In this document: positions 25,293-33,311 of the stretch, in pieces
Layout of the letters: each line of letters starts with the position of its first letter
Position numbering within the stretch: the first letter of the stretch is position 1
NCBI GenBank assembly: GCA_942492815.1
Contig: OW818658.1
Location: 4,216,001-4,280,000 of the forward strand
DNA length: 64,000 nt
Direction of reading: 5' to 3'
Origin: JAEUWI01 sp942492815
Lineage (GTDB): Bacteria; Hydrogenedentota; Hydrogenedentia; Hydrogenedentales; JAEUWI01
Notes under the pieces: generated by a model
Database searches by the model: none
The model's input: only the letters and a program-made list of their open reading frames with translations
What the model was told of the DNA's origin: nothing
Program-made: the position numbers and the translations under genes

Positions 25293-25750
25293 AGCGTTCG
25301 CTCCGCGACAGGCCATACGAGGCAGAGCGCCCACAGCAGTAGACCAGCGCGCAACGACCAGAGGGCGGTCCGTATCCAGTTACTGTTCACTAGCGCATCT
25401 ATCGCGGCGCGGTCATAGCCCTGGGTCAGACGGCTGTGCAGCGGAACCTGCACCGCGAAAGTACACACCCAGATCGCAGCGACCAGGAGCGCGCCCGCCT
25501 GGGCCACATACAAAGGAATTAATATCGGACGCCACGCGAACAGTGCAACGGCAGTGGCCAGCTCGACCAGCATGAGTGGCACCACCACCCAACTGATCTG
25601 GCGCTGGTGAAAGGCCTCGAACTCGATGAACTGCGGCTCCGCAATATAGCGGAAGGCGGGGTAGTGGACGAGCTGGATGGTCCAGATCAAGCCCGTCAGG
25701 GCGAAGGTACTGGCGGCGTTGGCCAGTAATACTGCCATGCCCGGATTCAT
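25289..25750 (-). CDS. Integral membrane protein in photolyase operon
   Basis: A 153-residue protein with four predicted membrane helices (about residues 6-26, 52-72, 78-98 and 130-150). Conserved-looking features are the IQLVHYPAFRYI segment after helix 1, HQRQISW before helix 2, and VPLHSRLTQGYD between helices 3 and 4, resembling DUF1772-like small membrane proteins. Its ATG overlaps the SDR stop by one base (TGATG) and its TGA overlaps the photolyase GTG. It is therefore part of the light-repair operon, but its biochemical role is unknown. Confidence 0.7.
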   Translation of the reverse strand: MNPGMAVLLANAASTFALTGLIWTIQLVHYPAFRYIAEPQFIEFEAFHQRQISWVVVPLMLVELATAVALFAWRPILIPLYVAQAGALLVAAIWVCTFAVQVPLHSRLTQGYDRAAIDALVNSNWIRTALWSLRAGLLLWALCLVWPVAERTL

Positions 25751-26496
25751 CAGGTTACCGGACTTACGCGGGGGCGGGGCTGGACCCGACTCAATCCGCC
25801 ATCCACACCCAGCACCTGCCCCGTGACCCAGCGCTGTGCAGGATCGAGAAACCAGGCGATGGCGGAGGCGATGTCTTCGGGTTGGCCCAGTGACCCGAGG
25901 GGGTGAAGGGATTCAGAGAGCTTGCGCGCGGCCGGTGCGGCCGTGATGGACGCGGACAGGGGCGTTTCCACCAGACCGGGCGCCACGGCATTGAAGCGAA
26001 TGCCGCTGGAAGCATAGGTGGCAGCCGCCGAGCGCACGAGCCCTTCAATCGCCCCTTTGGCGGCGGCGATGGCTTCATGGTTGCCCATGCCGAAGCTCGC
26101 GGCGGCGGAAGACACCAGCACAACCGAGCCGCCTTCTCGACCAAATACCGCTTTGGCGCTGCGCACGGCGGCAAAGGCCGTGACCAGGTTGGACGCCATC
26201 GTGTGATCGAAATCCTCGCGAGACGTGAGGTGAGCCGGCTTCAACAGGATGGATCCGGAACAATTCACCAGACCGGTGAGACCGCCGAGTTGCTTCTTCG
26301 CCTCGGCAAGCGCCCCCGCCACGGCATCGAAGTCGGTCAAATCGCAAGCCGTGCACCATGCGACACCTGGTGCCGCGAGCCCCTCCACGTCGCGACCGAT
26401 GGCGGCGATGTGCGCGCCCCGTGCATTAAGTTGCGCCATGAGGGCACCCGCGATAGCGCTGCGCGGGGCAAGTATGGCTATCCGCTCTTCGCTCAT
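25750..26496 (-). CDS. SDR-family protein lacking the catalytic tyrosine
   Basis: A 248-residue Rossmann protein of the short-chain dehydrogenase/reductase superfamily. The dinucleotide site is altered (APRSAIAGALMAQL in place of TGxxxGxG), the NCSG motif corresponds to NNAG, and VSSAAASFG supplies the serine. The YxxxK motif reads IAAAK within NHEAIAAAKGAIEG, so the catalytic Tyr is Ile. The C-terminal RFNAVAPGLVETPL and GQVLGVDGGLS are normal. Classical oxidoreductase activity is thus doubtful. It is coupled to the SRPBCC gene upstream (4-nt overlap) and the membrane protein downstream (1-nt overlap). My recollection is that similar NHEAIAAAK forms accompany photolyases in other bacteria. 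Confidence 0.82.
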   Translation of the reverse strand: MSEERIAILAPRSAIAGALMAQLNARGAHIAAIGRDVEGLAAPGVAWCTACDLTDFDAVAGALAEAKKQLGGLTGLVNCSGSILLKPAHLTSREDFDHTMASNLVTAFAAVRSAKAVFGREGGSVVLVSSAAASFGMGNHEAIAAAKGAIEGLVRSAAATYASSGIRFNAVAPGLVETPLSASITAAPAARKLSESLHPLGSLGQPEDIASAIAWFLDPAQRWVTGQVLGVDGGLSRVQPRPRVSPVT

Positions 26497-26981
26497 GAGG
26501 GCGACACCGCGCCCGGGTTGATGGTGGACCAGTCCTTGATGGCGTCGAGGTACGTGCGGCGGAAACCGAATATGGTATTGAGCTGCCTCTTCACCATCAG
26601 GGCGTGGGCAATTTCGCCGAAAGGACCGAAAGGCAGGGCATAGCGCACTTCGTCGCGGATCAGGGTCCCCTCACCTTGCCGCTCGAAGGTGTGGGTATGG
26701 TGCCAGAAGGAATAGGGCCCCTTGAGCTGCACATCCACAAAGCGGTGGGGCGGCGCATATTCAGCGATACAGGTCGTCCAGCGCATGGGGATTCCATTCA
26801 CCGAAACGACATAGTCGATCATCGCGCCCACGTGCATGGGAATTGGGCTGGGTGTCAGGAGTTCAAAGCCCAGAAAGCTTGGCGTCAGCTTCCCGAGGTT
26901 CTCCGGACGGGCAAAAAAGGGAAAGACGTCCTCAAGGGGGACGGGGAGGTATTGCTCTTGATTGAGCAGGTGGACTTTCAT
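26493..26981 (-). CDS. SRPBCC (START/Bet v1-like) ligand-binding protein
   Basis: A 162-residue single-domain SRPBCC protein. The start YLPVPLEDVFPFFARPENLGKLTPSFLGFELL and the later VRYALPFGPFGEIAHALMVKRQLNTIFGFRR are typical of the cyclase/dehydrase-like branch often found with photolyases and SDR proteins. It has no signal peptide. It is the first gene of the coupled operon, overlapping the SDR gene by 4 nt (ATGA). A ligand is not predictable. A candidate promoter lies about 60-90 bp upstream. Confidence 0.85.
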   Translation of the reverse strand: MKVHLLNQEQYLPVPLEDVFPFFARPENLGKLTPSFLGFELLTPSPIPMHVGAMIDYVVSVNGIPMRWTTCIAEYAPPHRFVDVQLKGPYSFWHHTHTFERQGEGTLIRDEVRYALPFGPFGEIAHALMVKRQLNTIFGFRRTYLDAIKDWSTINPGAVSPS

Positions 26982-27040
26982 GAATTTTGTCTCCTGAGGC
27001 AGGATCCGAGCGCCGTATTAGCGCTCCGTTGGTCTCTAAG

Positions 27041-27095
27041 AGTCTACCACATGGCATAGATTCTGTAAAGTTTTTGTCTAATAAAAAGCTAGACA
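27041..27095 (-). promoter_or_regulatory. Candidate promoter and inverted repeat of photolyase operon
   Basis: On the minus strand TTTACA (27069-27064), 17 bp and TAGACT (27046-27041) form a plausible promoter 60 nt before the SRPBCC ATG. Just upstream, TGTCTA (27075-27080) and TAGACA (27090-27095) are inverted repeats with a 9-bp AT-rich spacer. That is a fitting place for a MerR/LitR-type light regulator, but no such regulator gene is in the window. Confidence 0.5.
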
Positions 27096-27178
27096 CGGAA
27101 TTCGAAACAGCATTCGTATTGGACCCGGTCACGTGGTACCATAGCCTCGGCAATCAGGCAGACAGCGAGGATTCAGGC

Positions 27179-27952
27179 ATGCAAATAGTACCTATCGGCG
27201 TATTCCATTGTTCGGAGAAGCACCCCTATGACGCGGCGCGGCAAGGCACGGTGGCGCTCGACAGTCTGGGGCGGATCGAACTGGACGCGGGCCAGAACTT
27301 CGAGCAGGCCCTGCAGGATTTGGCGGGCTTCTCCCACATCTGGGTCATCTTTCAGTTTCACCACAACAAGGCTTGGAAGCCCCTCGTGCAGCCCCCACGG
27401 GGTAATCGGAAGGTGGGCGTCTTTGCCTCTCGCGCACCCTACCGCCCTAACAGCATCGGCCTGACCTGCGTGCGCCTGATCGCCGTGTCGGGCCGGACGG
27501 TGGAGGTGGCGGACCACGATCTGCTGGACGGCACGCCTGTCCTGGACATCAAGCCTTATCTCACCTATGCGGATAGTTTCCCGGACGCCACCCTTGGCTG
27601 GCTGGACGAAATTGAAGAGCCGACCTGGTCCGTTTCCTTCAGCGAGGCGGCCGAGGCGCAGGTGCGCTGGCTGGAGTCGAAGGGGGTGGAGTGTCTGGCG
27701 GCCTTCCTCGTGCAGCAGCTCGCCGACGAACCCTTCAACCGCAAACGGAAGCGCCTGCGCCAACTGGGCGAGGGGGAATGGGAAATCGCCTATCGCACAT
27801 GGCGCGCCCGCTTCACTGCGGACGAGGCCGGGTGCGCCATCCGGATCGACGACGTATCCTCCGGCTACACGCCCGAGGAATTGGCGAGCGATCACGATCC
27901 CTATGAGGACAAAGGGACCCACCGGGCATTCGCAACCCGCGCCACGGGATGA
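27179..27952 (+). CDS. trmO: tRNA (N6-threonylcarbamoyladenosine-37-N6)-methyltransferase TrmO
   Basis: A 257-residue TsaA/YaeB-family protein. It starts at ATG 27179 (MQIVPIGVFHC); further upstream codons read through the intergenic control region. Family signatures: LAGFSHIWVIFQFH, VFASRAPYRPNSIGLTCVRL (the RPN-x-IGL motif of the SAM-binding beta-barrel) and DGTPVLDIKPYLTYADSF. It uses SAM to methylate t6A37 of ANN-decoding tRNAs. Length is slightly above E. coli TrmO and the C-terminal domain is present. Divergent from the photolyase operon. Confidence 0.93.
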   Translation: MQIVPIGVFHCSEKHPYDAARQGTVALDSLGRIELDAGQNFEQALQDLAGFSHIWVIFQFHHNKAWKPLVQPPRGNRKVGVFASRAPYRPNSIGLTCVRLIAVSGRTVEVADHDLLDGTPVLDIKPYLTYADSFPDATLGWLDEIEEPTWSVSFSEAAEAQVRWLESKGVECLAAFLVQQLADEPFNRKRKRLRQLGEGEWEIAYRTWRARFTADEAGCAIRIDDVSSGYTPEELASDHDPYEDKGTHRAFATRATG

Positions 27953-28233
27953 ACCTGGATGTTCGCGCACATTGCGCAAAGCTGATCACTTCGCCATTAA
28001 CCCAATATTGCTCAATACACATCTGTTCATGGAACTCTCGCCGCGCCCCGTTCCGATTGCTCTGCCTTGGTTTTTCCTTTATTTTCGACCATTCTCGCGC
28101 CCGACGCCACAGGCATGCTTTATGCATCGAATTGGCCGGACAACAGCAGGTTGTCCATGGGTATCGCCCGGTTTCCCGGGACCCCACGATGAGACGATGC
28201 ACCGGCCAGTCCGGTCCAAGGAGTTTGAGCACC

Positions 28234-29622
28234 ATGAAACACCACGACCTGACGCGGCGCGCCTTTCTCGCCTCGACCACCCTCACCGCTGTCGGCGCTC
28301 TCGCCGGCTGCGCCACCCGAACCAACACAGCCCGAGTCGTCCCCGGCAAGCTCTCCCCCAACGAGAAAGTCAGCATCGGCGTTATCGGCCTTGGCGGACG
28401 CGCGCGGGACCTCATCGGCCAGTGCAAGGATGTGCCCAATTACCAGTTGGTCGCGGTGAGTGACTGTTTCCAGCCGCGCATCGCCCAGTTCCAGGAACTC
28501 CACGGCGCAACCTACAAGTTTACCGGCTATCCCGATTTCCGGACGATGATCGAATCGGAAAAGCTCGACGGCGTGATGGTGGAAACCACCACCCACGCCC
28601 GCGCCTGGGTGGCCTGCCACGCCATGGCGATGGGCATGGATGCCTATATCGAAAAGCCCATGGCGCTGACCATTGCGGAAGGCCGCGACATGGTAAGCAT
28701 CGCGCGGAAGTACAACCGCGTCACCCAGATTGGGACGCAACAGCGAAGCATCCCGGTCAACAACTGGATCAGCGATCTGGTGAAGAACGGCGCCATCGGC
28801 AAGGTTCACACCGTGCGCGGCTGCAACTACATCGGCCCGTGGATCTACAACAGCACCGAAGAGCAGCCCCTGCCCGATGGCGGCGAGAACTGGTGGGACA
28901 TCTGGACCAACCAGGCAGTCGTGCGCCCCTACCATGAAAAGATCCATCGCGGCTGGGACAAGTGGGACGACTATGACGGCGGCGGCACGACCTATGGCGT
29001 GACCGGCTGGGGCGCCCACGGCTACGACCAAATCCAGCGCGGCCTGGGCACCGACGAAACCGGTCCCGTGGAAATCGTGCTGGAGGAAGAAGTGGCCGAG
29101 CGCCGCACTGGCAAGTTTGAGCGCACGGAGATCCCGCCGGAAGACACGGGCTCGCCCTACTACGGCATGGCCGACCAGACCGGCCCGCGCGCCAAAGTGC
29201 GGATGAAGTACAAGAACGGCGTCGAACTCCAGCTCGACATGGACGGCGACCGCTCCCCCGGTCTCGGCTGCGTCTACATCGGCGACAAGGGCGAGATCGA
29301 ACTGAACCGCAACATGTACACCTGTTCGCCCGACACGCTGGTGGATGTCTCCGGCAAGCCCACGCCTATCGGCGTGCCCGAGACCTATCCTCATGTGGAA
29401 AACTGGATCGAGTGTATCAAATCACGGGAAACCTGCAATGGCGACATTGAGTATGGCCAGCGCAGCTCGAGCCTTTGCTATCTCGTGAACATCGCACGGA
29501 GCGTCGGCAAGGTCGGCGAAGTGCTCCAGTGGAATCCGAAGAAGGAAGTGTTCCGCAACTGTCCCGAGGGCAACGCATTGCTGTCGCGCCCACGCCGCAA
29601 GGGCTACGAACTTCCCACGTGA
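28234..29622 (+). CDS. Gfo/Idh/MocA-family oxidoreductase, Tat-exported
   Basis: A 462-residue protein. AAGGAG precedes the ATG at 28234 by about 10 nt. The N-terminus has a twin-arginine signal (LTRRAFLASTTLTAVGALAGC) with a lipobox-like LAGC. The NAD(P)-binding Rossmann motif VSIGVIGLGGRARDLI follows at about residue 50, and the EKPMALTIAEGRDM motif with the conserved EKP is present. The C-terminal part resembles the Planctomycete-type exported Gfo/Idh/MocA (DUF-like) proteins. Its substrate is unknown, probably a sugar or sugar derivative oxidised in the periplasm; the two DUF1080 genes downstream are frequent companions. Confidence 0.9.
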   Translation: MKHHDLTRRAFLASTTLTAVGALAGCATRTNTARVVPGKLSPNEKVSIGVIGLGGRARDLIGQCKDVPNYQLVAVSDCFQPRIAQFQELHGATYKFTGYPDFRTMIESEKLDGVMVETTTHARAWVACHAMAMGMDAYIEKPMALTIAEGRDMVSIARKYNRVTQIGTQQRSIPVNNWISDLVKNGAIGKVHTVRGCNYIGPWIYNSTEEQPLPDGGENWWDIWTNQAVVRPYHEKIHRGWDKWDDYDGGGTTYGVTGWGAHGYDQIQRGLGTDETGPVEIVLEEEVAERRTGKFERTEIPPEDTGSPYYGMADQTGPRAKVRMKYKNGVELQLDMDGDRSPGLGCVYIGDKGEIELNRNMYTCSPDTLVDVSGKPTPIGVPETYPHVENWIECIKSRETCNGDIEYGQRSSSLCYLVNIARSVGKVGEVLQWNPKKEVFRNCPEGNALLSRPRRKGYELPT

Positions 29623-29642
29623 TCTCGCGTAGAAACGCTATC

Positions 29643-29738
29643 ACCACGAAGAGCACGAAGGAAAGAAGAAGCGTAGACCAGCAACCACGTTGCCCTGTTC
29701 TTTACGTTCGTGCCCTTCGTGCCTTCGTGGTGTAATTT
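29643..29738. repeat. CACGAAGG-type intergenic inverted repeat
   Basis: Left units CCACGAAGAGCACGAAGG (29643-29661 region) are mirrored by CCTTCGTG and CTTCGTGG units at about 29711-29733. The sequence can form an imperfect hairpin and is built from the roughly 9-10-bp CACGAAGG units seen in many environmental bacterial genomes. It fills the gap after the Gfo/Idh/MocA gene. Confidence 0.65.
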
Positions 29739-29820
29739 TTTCTGTTCACGCGTCCCGTGAATGCACGAATAAGTCAGGCTCGACGCTTGGCGATGAAATT
29801 AGCCCCATGAGGATTCGCAC

Positions 29821-30516
29821 ATGAAGTACGGTTTCGCAATCGGATTGCTCGTCATCGCGTGTCTCGCCGCGACACACCTCTTCGCCGCGCCTGCGGAGGA
29901 AGAGGGATTTGTGCCCATGTTCAATGGCAAGGATCTCAGCGGCTGGGACGGTAAGGAAGGCGGGTGGTGGGTCGAAGACGGCGCCATTACCTCCGAAAGC
30001 ACGGCGGAGAAGCCCTGCCTGAAGCATCACTATCTGTTCTGGGAAACGGCACAGCCCGCCGACTTCATCCTGCGATTTCGCTACAAGCTCGTGGGCGGTA
30101 ACTCGGGTGTGCAGATCCGCAGCAAGAAACTGGACGGCTACGACGCCTGGGGCTATCAGGCGGACATGGAGTCACCCGGCCAATGGACCGGCTGCCTCTT
30201 TCAGCATGATCGCGAGGCCGTGGTAAAACGGGGCTTCACCGCAGTCATCGCGGAAGACGGCTCCCGTCAAGACACGCCCATGGGCGATCCTGCAGAGTTC
30301 CAGAAGGTTATCCAAGAAGGCGAGTGGAACGACTACGAGGTTTCCGCAATCGGCTCGAAGATCATCCTGCGCATCAACGGACAATTGATGTGCGAAGTGG
30401 ATGACCGCGACGCAAAGATGGCTCGCAAGGACGGGTACATCGCGGTACAGATGCACCCCGGCCCGCCGATGAAGATTCAGTTCAAGGACCTGCGGATTAA
30501 GGTAATTGACAATTGA
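29821..30516 (+). CDS. DUF1080 (3-keto-disaccharide hydrolase-like) exported protein
   Basis: A 231-residue protein with a Sec signal (MKYGFAIGLLVIACLAATHLFAAPA). The body is one DUF1080 concanavalin-like jelly roll: GFVPMFNGKDLSGWDGKEGGWWVEDGAIT, NSGVQIRSKKLDGYDAWGYQADME, WNDYEVSAIGSKIILRINGQLMCEVDD and KDGYIAVQMHPGPPMKIQFKDLRIK. Family members act on 3-keto glycosides or bind glycans in the periplasm. It follows the Gfo/Idh/MocA gene by 198 bp, a common pairing. Its last four codons (V-I-D-N and stop) are formed by the start of an ATTGACA heptamer array, so the 3' end may have been reshaped by the repeat. Confidence 0.88.
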   Translation: MKYGFAIGLLVIACLAATHLFAAPAEEEGFVPMFNGKDLSGWDGKEGGWWVEDGAITSESTAEKPCLKHHYLFWETAQPADFILRFRYKLVGGNSGVQIRSKKLDGYDAWGYQADMESPGQWTGCLFQHDREAVVKRGFTAVIAEDGSRQDTPMGDPAEFQKVIQEGEWNDYEVSAIGSKIILRINGQLMCEVDDRDAKMARKDGYIAVQMHPGPPMKIQFKDLRIKVIDN

Positions 30517-30561
30517 CAATTGACAATTGACAGTTGACAATGGACAATGGACAATGGACAA
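30503..30561 (+). repeat. ATTGACA/ATGGACA heptanucleotide tandem array
   Basis: About eight 7-bp units in series: four ATTGACA, one GTTGACA, then three ATGGACA. The array begins inside the last codons of the DUF1080 gene and continues into the gap. Related units recur in inverted sense near 30645-30662 (CAACTGTCAACTGCC). TTGACA is also the -35 consensus. Confidence 0.85.
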
Positions 30562-30782
30562 CGAAGAGGGGGCCTTGGGTGATTGCAGGCGGGCGCGGCA
30601 GTGGCGATGGGTCTTATGGGTCGTCTGGGGTAACACGCCCACTATCAACTGTCAACTGCCAAACTTCTTGATTGTTCCGCCGCCATCTGATTAAATTGAC
30701 CGATTCATTGCCGTCCCCGCCCGGCGTGCCCCGCACCCAGTCGGGGTGACGGTTCCCCCCTCTACACTTGGAGAAGAGCACC

Positions 30783-31448
30783 ATGAAGAAAATGTTGATG
30801 ATGGCCGCAGTGGGTCTGGCGGTCCTGCCTTTTGCAGCACTGGCCAAAGATGACGGCGTGTCCCTGTTTGACGGCAAGACCCTGAATGGCTGGATCCAGA
30901 AGAACGGCACCGCCACCTACGTGGTGAAGGACGGCACCGTGCTCGGCACGACGGTCGAGGGCAGCCCGAACTCCTTCCTCTGCACGGAGAAGGAATATGG
31001 CGATTTCGATTTGACCGTTGAAGTGCTGCTGAACAACAACGAATTGAACTCCGGCATCCAGATTCGCTCCACCACGGCCGCGCCGGAAGGCGACGCAAAG
31101 TTTGGTCGGGTCAATGGCCCGCAGGTGGAAATAGAAGCGGCGGGCGCTGAGGGCGCACAGGCTGGCTACATCTACGGCGAAGCCTGCGGCGGCTGGATGA
31201 CGGCGGACGCGGAAGCGAAGCGCTCCAAGGCCTTCCAGGACGGCGATTGGAATGAGTACCGCATTGTGGCCAAGGGCGCGCGCATCCAGACCTGGATCAA
31301 TGGCGAAGTCGTGGAAGACCTGACGGACGAAGCTAAGTTCCAGAGCCACCCCAAGGGCTTCATCGCCCTGCAGGTACACGGGATCGGCGCTGGCCAGGGC
31401 CCCTACTCGGTGCAGTGGCGCAACATCAAAATTAAAGAACTGAAGTAA
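30783..31448 (+). CDS. DUF1080 exported protein (second copy)
   Basis: A 221-residue protein starting MKKMLMMAAVGLAVLPFAALA (Sec signal) with GGAG 11 nt upstream. The body is a single DUF1080 domain: VSLFDGKTLNGWIQKNG, YGDFDLTVEVLLNNNELNSGIQIRS, GWMTADAEAKRSKAFQDGDWNEYRIVAKGARIQTWINGEVVEDL and PKGFIALQVHGIGAGQGPYSVQWRNIKIKEL. It is a distant paralogue of the preceding DUF1080 gene rather than a recent duplicate. Probable role in periplasmic keto-sugar or glycan metabolism. A strong terminator follows the stop by 22 nt. Confidence 0.88.
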   Translation: MKKMLMMAAVGLAVLPFAALAKDDGVSLFDGKTLNGWIQKNGTATYVVKDGTVLGTTVEGSPNSFLCTEKEYGDFDLTVEVLLNNNELNSGIQIRSTTAAPEGDAKFGRVNGPQVEIEAAGAEGAQAGYIYGEACGGWMTADAEAKRSKAFQDGDWNEYRIVAKGARIQTWINGEVVEDLTDEAKFQSHPKGFIALQVHGIGAGQGPYSVQWRNIKIKELK

Positions 31449-31470
31449 GCACGATTGCCCTTGAGCACTT

Positions 31471-31506
31471 CGCGGGAGCCGGCTTGGCCTGCTCCCGCGA
31501 TTTTTT
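31471..31506 (+). terminator. Rho-independent terminator after DUF1080 gene
   Basis: CGCGGGAGC (31471-31479) pairs with GCTCCCGCG (31491-31499), 11-nt loop, followed by ATTTTTT. Confidence 0.9.
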
Positions 31507-31587
31507 ATGGGTCTTATGGGTCTTATGGGACCCTTGGAAACTTCGGGCGATTGATCATACGACCCATAGGACCCATAGTACCCATGA
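31507..31587. repeat. ATGGGTCTT nonamer inverted repeats between convergent genes
   Basis: Three ATGGGTCTT-like units (about 31507-31534) face three units in inverse orientation (about 31560-31587, CCATAGGACCCATAGTACCCAT). The array occupies the gap between the convergent DUF1080 and sulfatase genes and can fold into an imperfect hairpin. The sulfatase lacks its own U-tract terminator, so the array may end its transcript. Confidence 0.75.
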
Positions 31588-31599
31588 TTCCCTTACTGC

Positions 31600-33036
31600 T
31601 CAATATTGCTTCAGCACCAGCGAATCCCCCGTGGCTTTCTGCCACGCCCCGAGCTTTGCGCGCAGCGTCGCGAGTCGGTCCAGGTTTGCGGGATCTTCCG
31701 CGAGGTTGGCCGTCTCTTCGGGGTCCTTCTTCAAGTCGAAGAGCAGCCACACTTCGCCCACGGGATAGTGAATCAATTTGTAGCCGCCGTCGGCAATCAT
31801 GCGTTGCTTGTCCATGTAGGCGCTGTAGATTCCGTCGTAGTGCGGTGTCGACGTTCCCGCCAGCAACGGCGCGAGGCTCTTGAACTCCACGTGCTCCGGG
31901 TGCGTCAGGCCCGCCCAATCGAGGGTCGTTGGCATGATGTCCTGCAGGTAAACCGGTGTGGCGATGCGCTTGTCTGAAGCGATGCCGGGCCCGCAGATCG
32001 TCAGGGGCACGCGCACGCTGTGGTCGTACATATTCTGCTTGCCCATGAGCCCGTGCTGCCCTACGGCGAGGCCATGATCCGACGTGAATACGATGTACGT
32101 GTTGTCCGCTTTGCCCGACTTTTCGAGCGTGTCGAGAATGCGCCCGATCTGCTGGTCCATGTGCGTCACTATGGCGTAGTACTCCTGCCGGTGTACTTTC
32201 ACGGCGTGCTCCGTGCGCGGGAAGGGTGCCAGATCTTCATCGCGCAAACCGGGGCCGGCACCAATATCCCGCGCCAAAGGATATTCCGGCTCAAAACTTT
32301 CCGGCACCGCAATCTTCTCCAGCGGATACTGATCCACGAACTCCTTCGGCGACTGGCGCGGATCGTGGGGCGCGTTGAACGCGAGGTACATGAAGAAGGG
32401 ATTGTCACGCTGGACCGCCTGAGCCAGGAAGGATTCGCCATCATCCCCCACCACCTCGCTCCAGTGCTTGCCGCCCTCCCAGTAGCCGCCCTGCGCCGTG
32501 TCCCAGGGTTGCCACACGTCCTGCTGACCGTCCAGCGGGCGGTTATAGCCCACCTTCGTCGTGCCATAGTGATCCGTGGGCATCCCCTCGCGCACATGGC
32601 CGATATGATCGAAAACCGTCGCCGGGTCGATGCGCACGTGCCACTTGCCCGTCATATAGGTGTCGTAGCCCGCGCCTTTGAGTAGTTGGGGCCAGAGCCG
32701 ACTGGCGGCGCGCTCCTCCTCCAGTTGACGGTGAATGGCTTCTGCGTGCCAGAGAAATCGCCCCGTGGTGAGCATCGTGCGACTTGCAATACACACCGCG
32801 CCATTCCATCCGCCCTGGTTGTAGGCGTGCGTGAAGGTCGTGCCGCGCTTCACCAGTCGGTCGAGGTTGGGCGTGTGAATTTCGTCATTGCCCAGGGCGT
32901 GAATCGCTTCGTAGGTCTGATCGTCGGAGAAGAGAAAGAGAATATTAAGCTTCGCGGCGGCATGGGCGGAGCGGGGCATGGCGGCGAGTGCGGCGGTCGC
33001 TGTAGTCGCATGGCGAAGAAACTGGCGGCGATTCAT
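31600..33036 (-). CDS. Sulfatase, Tat-exported (choline-/iduronate-sulfatase-like)
   Basis: A 478-residue alkaline-phosphatase-superfamily sulfatase. Start chosen at MNRRQFLRHATTATAALAAMPRSAHA, a twin-arginine signal. The metal-binding start ILFLFSDDQTYEAIHALGN, the formylglycine motif CIASR TMLTTGR, TGKWHVR, FMYLAFNAPHDPRQSP and VFTSDHGLAVGQHGLMGKQ are all present, so the metal ligands are intact. The cysteine motif reads C-x-A-x-R rather than C-x-P-x-R, a known but rarer form. It likely removes sulfate from a polysaccharide or small ester in the periplasm. Divergent from a second sulfatase. Confidence 0.92.
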   Translation of the reverse strand: MNRRQFLRHATTATAALAAMPRSAHAAAKLNILFLFSDDQTYEAIHALGNDEIHTPNLDRLVKRGTTFTHAYNQGGWNGAVCIASRTMLTTGRFLWHAEAIHRQLEEERAASRLWPQLLKGAGYDTYMTGKWHVRIDPATVFDHIGHVREGMPTDHYGTTKVGYNRPLDGQQDVWQPWDTAQGGYWEGGKHWSEVVGDDGESFLAQAVQRDNPFFMYLAFNAPHDPRQSPKEFVDQYPLEKIAVPESFEPEYPLARDIGAGPGLRDEDLAPFPRTEHAVKVHRQEYYAIVTHMDQQIGRILDTLEKSGKADNTYIVFTSDHGLAVGQHGLMGKQNMYDHSVRVPLTICGPGIASDKRIATPVYLQDIMPTTLDWAGLTHPEHVEFKSLAPLLAGTSTPHYDGIYSAYMDKQRMIADGGYKLIHYPVGEVWLLFDLKKDPEETANLAEDPANLDRLATLRAKLGAWQKATGDSLVLKQY

Positions 33037-33311
33037 GGTCAGGGGTTTCCTGTGAGTTGGGCATGGGTGAGTATTGCGAACGTTGCATCGGAAGATCAAG
33101 GGCTCCTTTGAACCTCCGTCGATTCGCTAAATCAATGGTCGTGCCACACAAACCGCCCTTTCGGGCGGATCGCGTGGCACGCTTGGCAAGCTCCGGCTTT
33201 GATTGCGGTCCACCAACGCGCCACCCCGAACACCTTGATTTGTGGCTTGAGCACCGCAATCGAGGCGGCTATAGTAACACCATAGCTCTCCCCGAACCCC
33301 TGGAGTCCGCC

